NCBI GenBank assembly: GCA_003641405.1
Contig: QNAF01000160.1
Span: 1-6,227, forward strand
From: Candidatus Zixiibacteriota bacterium
GTDB taxonomy: Bacteria > Zixibacteria > MSB-5A5 > GN15 > FEB-12
Direction of reading: 5' to 3'
DNA length: 6,227 nucleotides
The notes under the pieces are model-generated. The model was not told the DNA's origin. It made no database searches and worked only from the letters and a program-made list of their open reading frames with translations. This document shows positions 6,105-6,227 of the stretch, in pieces. A program made the translations under genes and the position numbers. Position 1 is the first letter of the stretch. Each line of letters starts with the position of its first letter.

Positions 6105-6226
6105 AGGGCTTGTTGAGAAAGCCTTATTTTCACGTTGCATAATACGATGAGGGTGCATGGCAACCTATGTTTGTGTTTGGACGCCACAATCGGCTCACAA
6201 GTCGTGTGACAAGGTTGAGTAGGGCT
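6105..6226 (+). repeat. Boundary repeat, right-end copy
   Basis: This is the exact reverse complement of 1-122, truncated only by the window end. It begins and ends with AGGGCT (6105-6110 and 6221-6226), hinting at a unit boundary or a short flanking duplication. A GGCTT/AAGCC stem-loop followed by TTATTTT lies at its start. Any reading frames over it (such as a short leftward one spanning 5897-6187) repeat the same translation as the left copy and are not genes. Confidence 0.9.
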
Positions 6227-6227
6227 C

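Noticed and set aside
5974..6226. CRISPR array
   Set aside because: There are only two direct repeats, with 54-bp identity and unlike flanks, and no regular 30-40-bp spacers or cas genes.
1..6227. The whole window as a transposon or linear element with terminal inverted repeats
   Set aside because: There is no transposase, integrase, replication or partition gene, the cargo is core metabolism and pilus function, and a third partial copy lies inside. A contig broken at repeats is simpler.

Overview
This window reads as an ordinary chromosomal segment of a Gram-negative (diderm) bacterium, bounded at both ends by copies of one dispersed repeat. It carries genes for ADP-heptose synthesis (an LPS inner-core precursor), a type IV pilus retraction ATPase, the biotin carrier of acetyl-CoA carboxylase, an M24 aminopeptidase, a TPR protein and a DUF3467 protein. 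The mix of DUF3467, separate heptose kinase and adenylyltransferase genes, moderate GC and GC-rich palindromic intergenic repeats suggests an uncultured lineage of the FCB/Zixibacteria kind. That placement is inference from gene style, not proof.

Layout: positions 1-268 hold no credible gene. They contain an inverted copy of the 122-bp boundary repeat (1-122) and then a run of small palindromes (145-245). A short DUF3467 gene (269-610) runs leftward. A divergent promoter region (611-748) separates it from a rightward series: hldE1/rfaE1 heptose-7-phosphate kinase (749-1777), a 61-bp palindromic repeat (1774-1834), hldE2/rfaE2 heptose-1-phosphate adenylyltransferase (1846-2304), a TPR protein (2382-3014), an M24B Xaa-Pro peptidase (3017-4090), accB (4196-4684) and pilT (4710-5858). 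A strong intrinsic terminator (5903-5938) closes the series. From 5939 to the end there is only repeat DNA, with two direct copies of the boundary repeat family.

How the genes work together: hldE1 and hldE2 catalyse the kinase and nucleotidyltransferase steps toward ADP-heptose, which some bacteria encode as one fused HldE protein. The TPR gene and the peptidase gene are only 2 bp apart and probably co-transcribed. AccB needs a biotin carboxylase (AccC) that is not in this window, and pilT occupies the next position. No defence system, mobile-element enzyme, CRISPR array or RNA gene was found. The most unusual content is the repeat DNA: a 122-bp exact inverted repeat at the two ends, a third partial copy with an apparently stem-preserving variable loop, and a second palindromic family that supplies the stop codon of hldE1.
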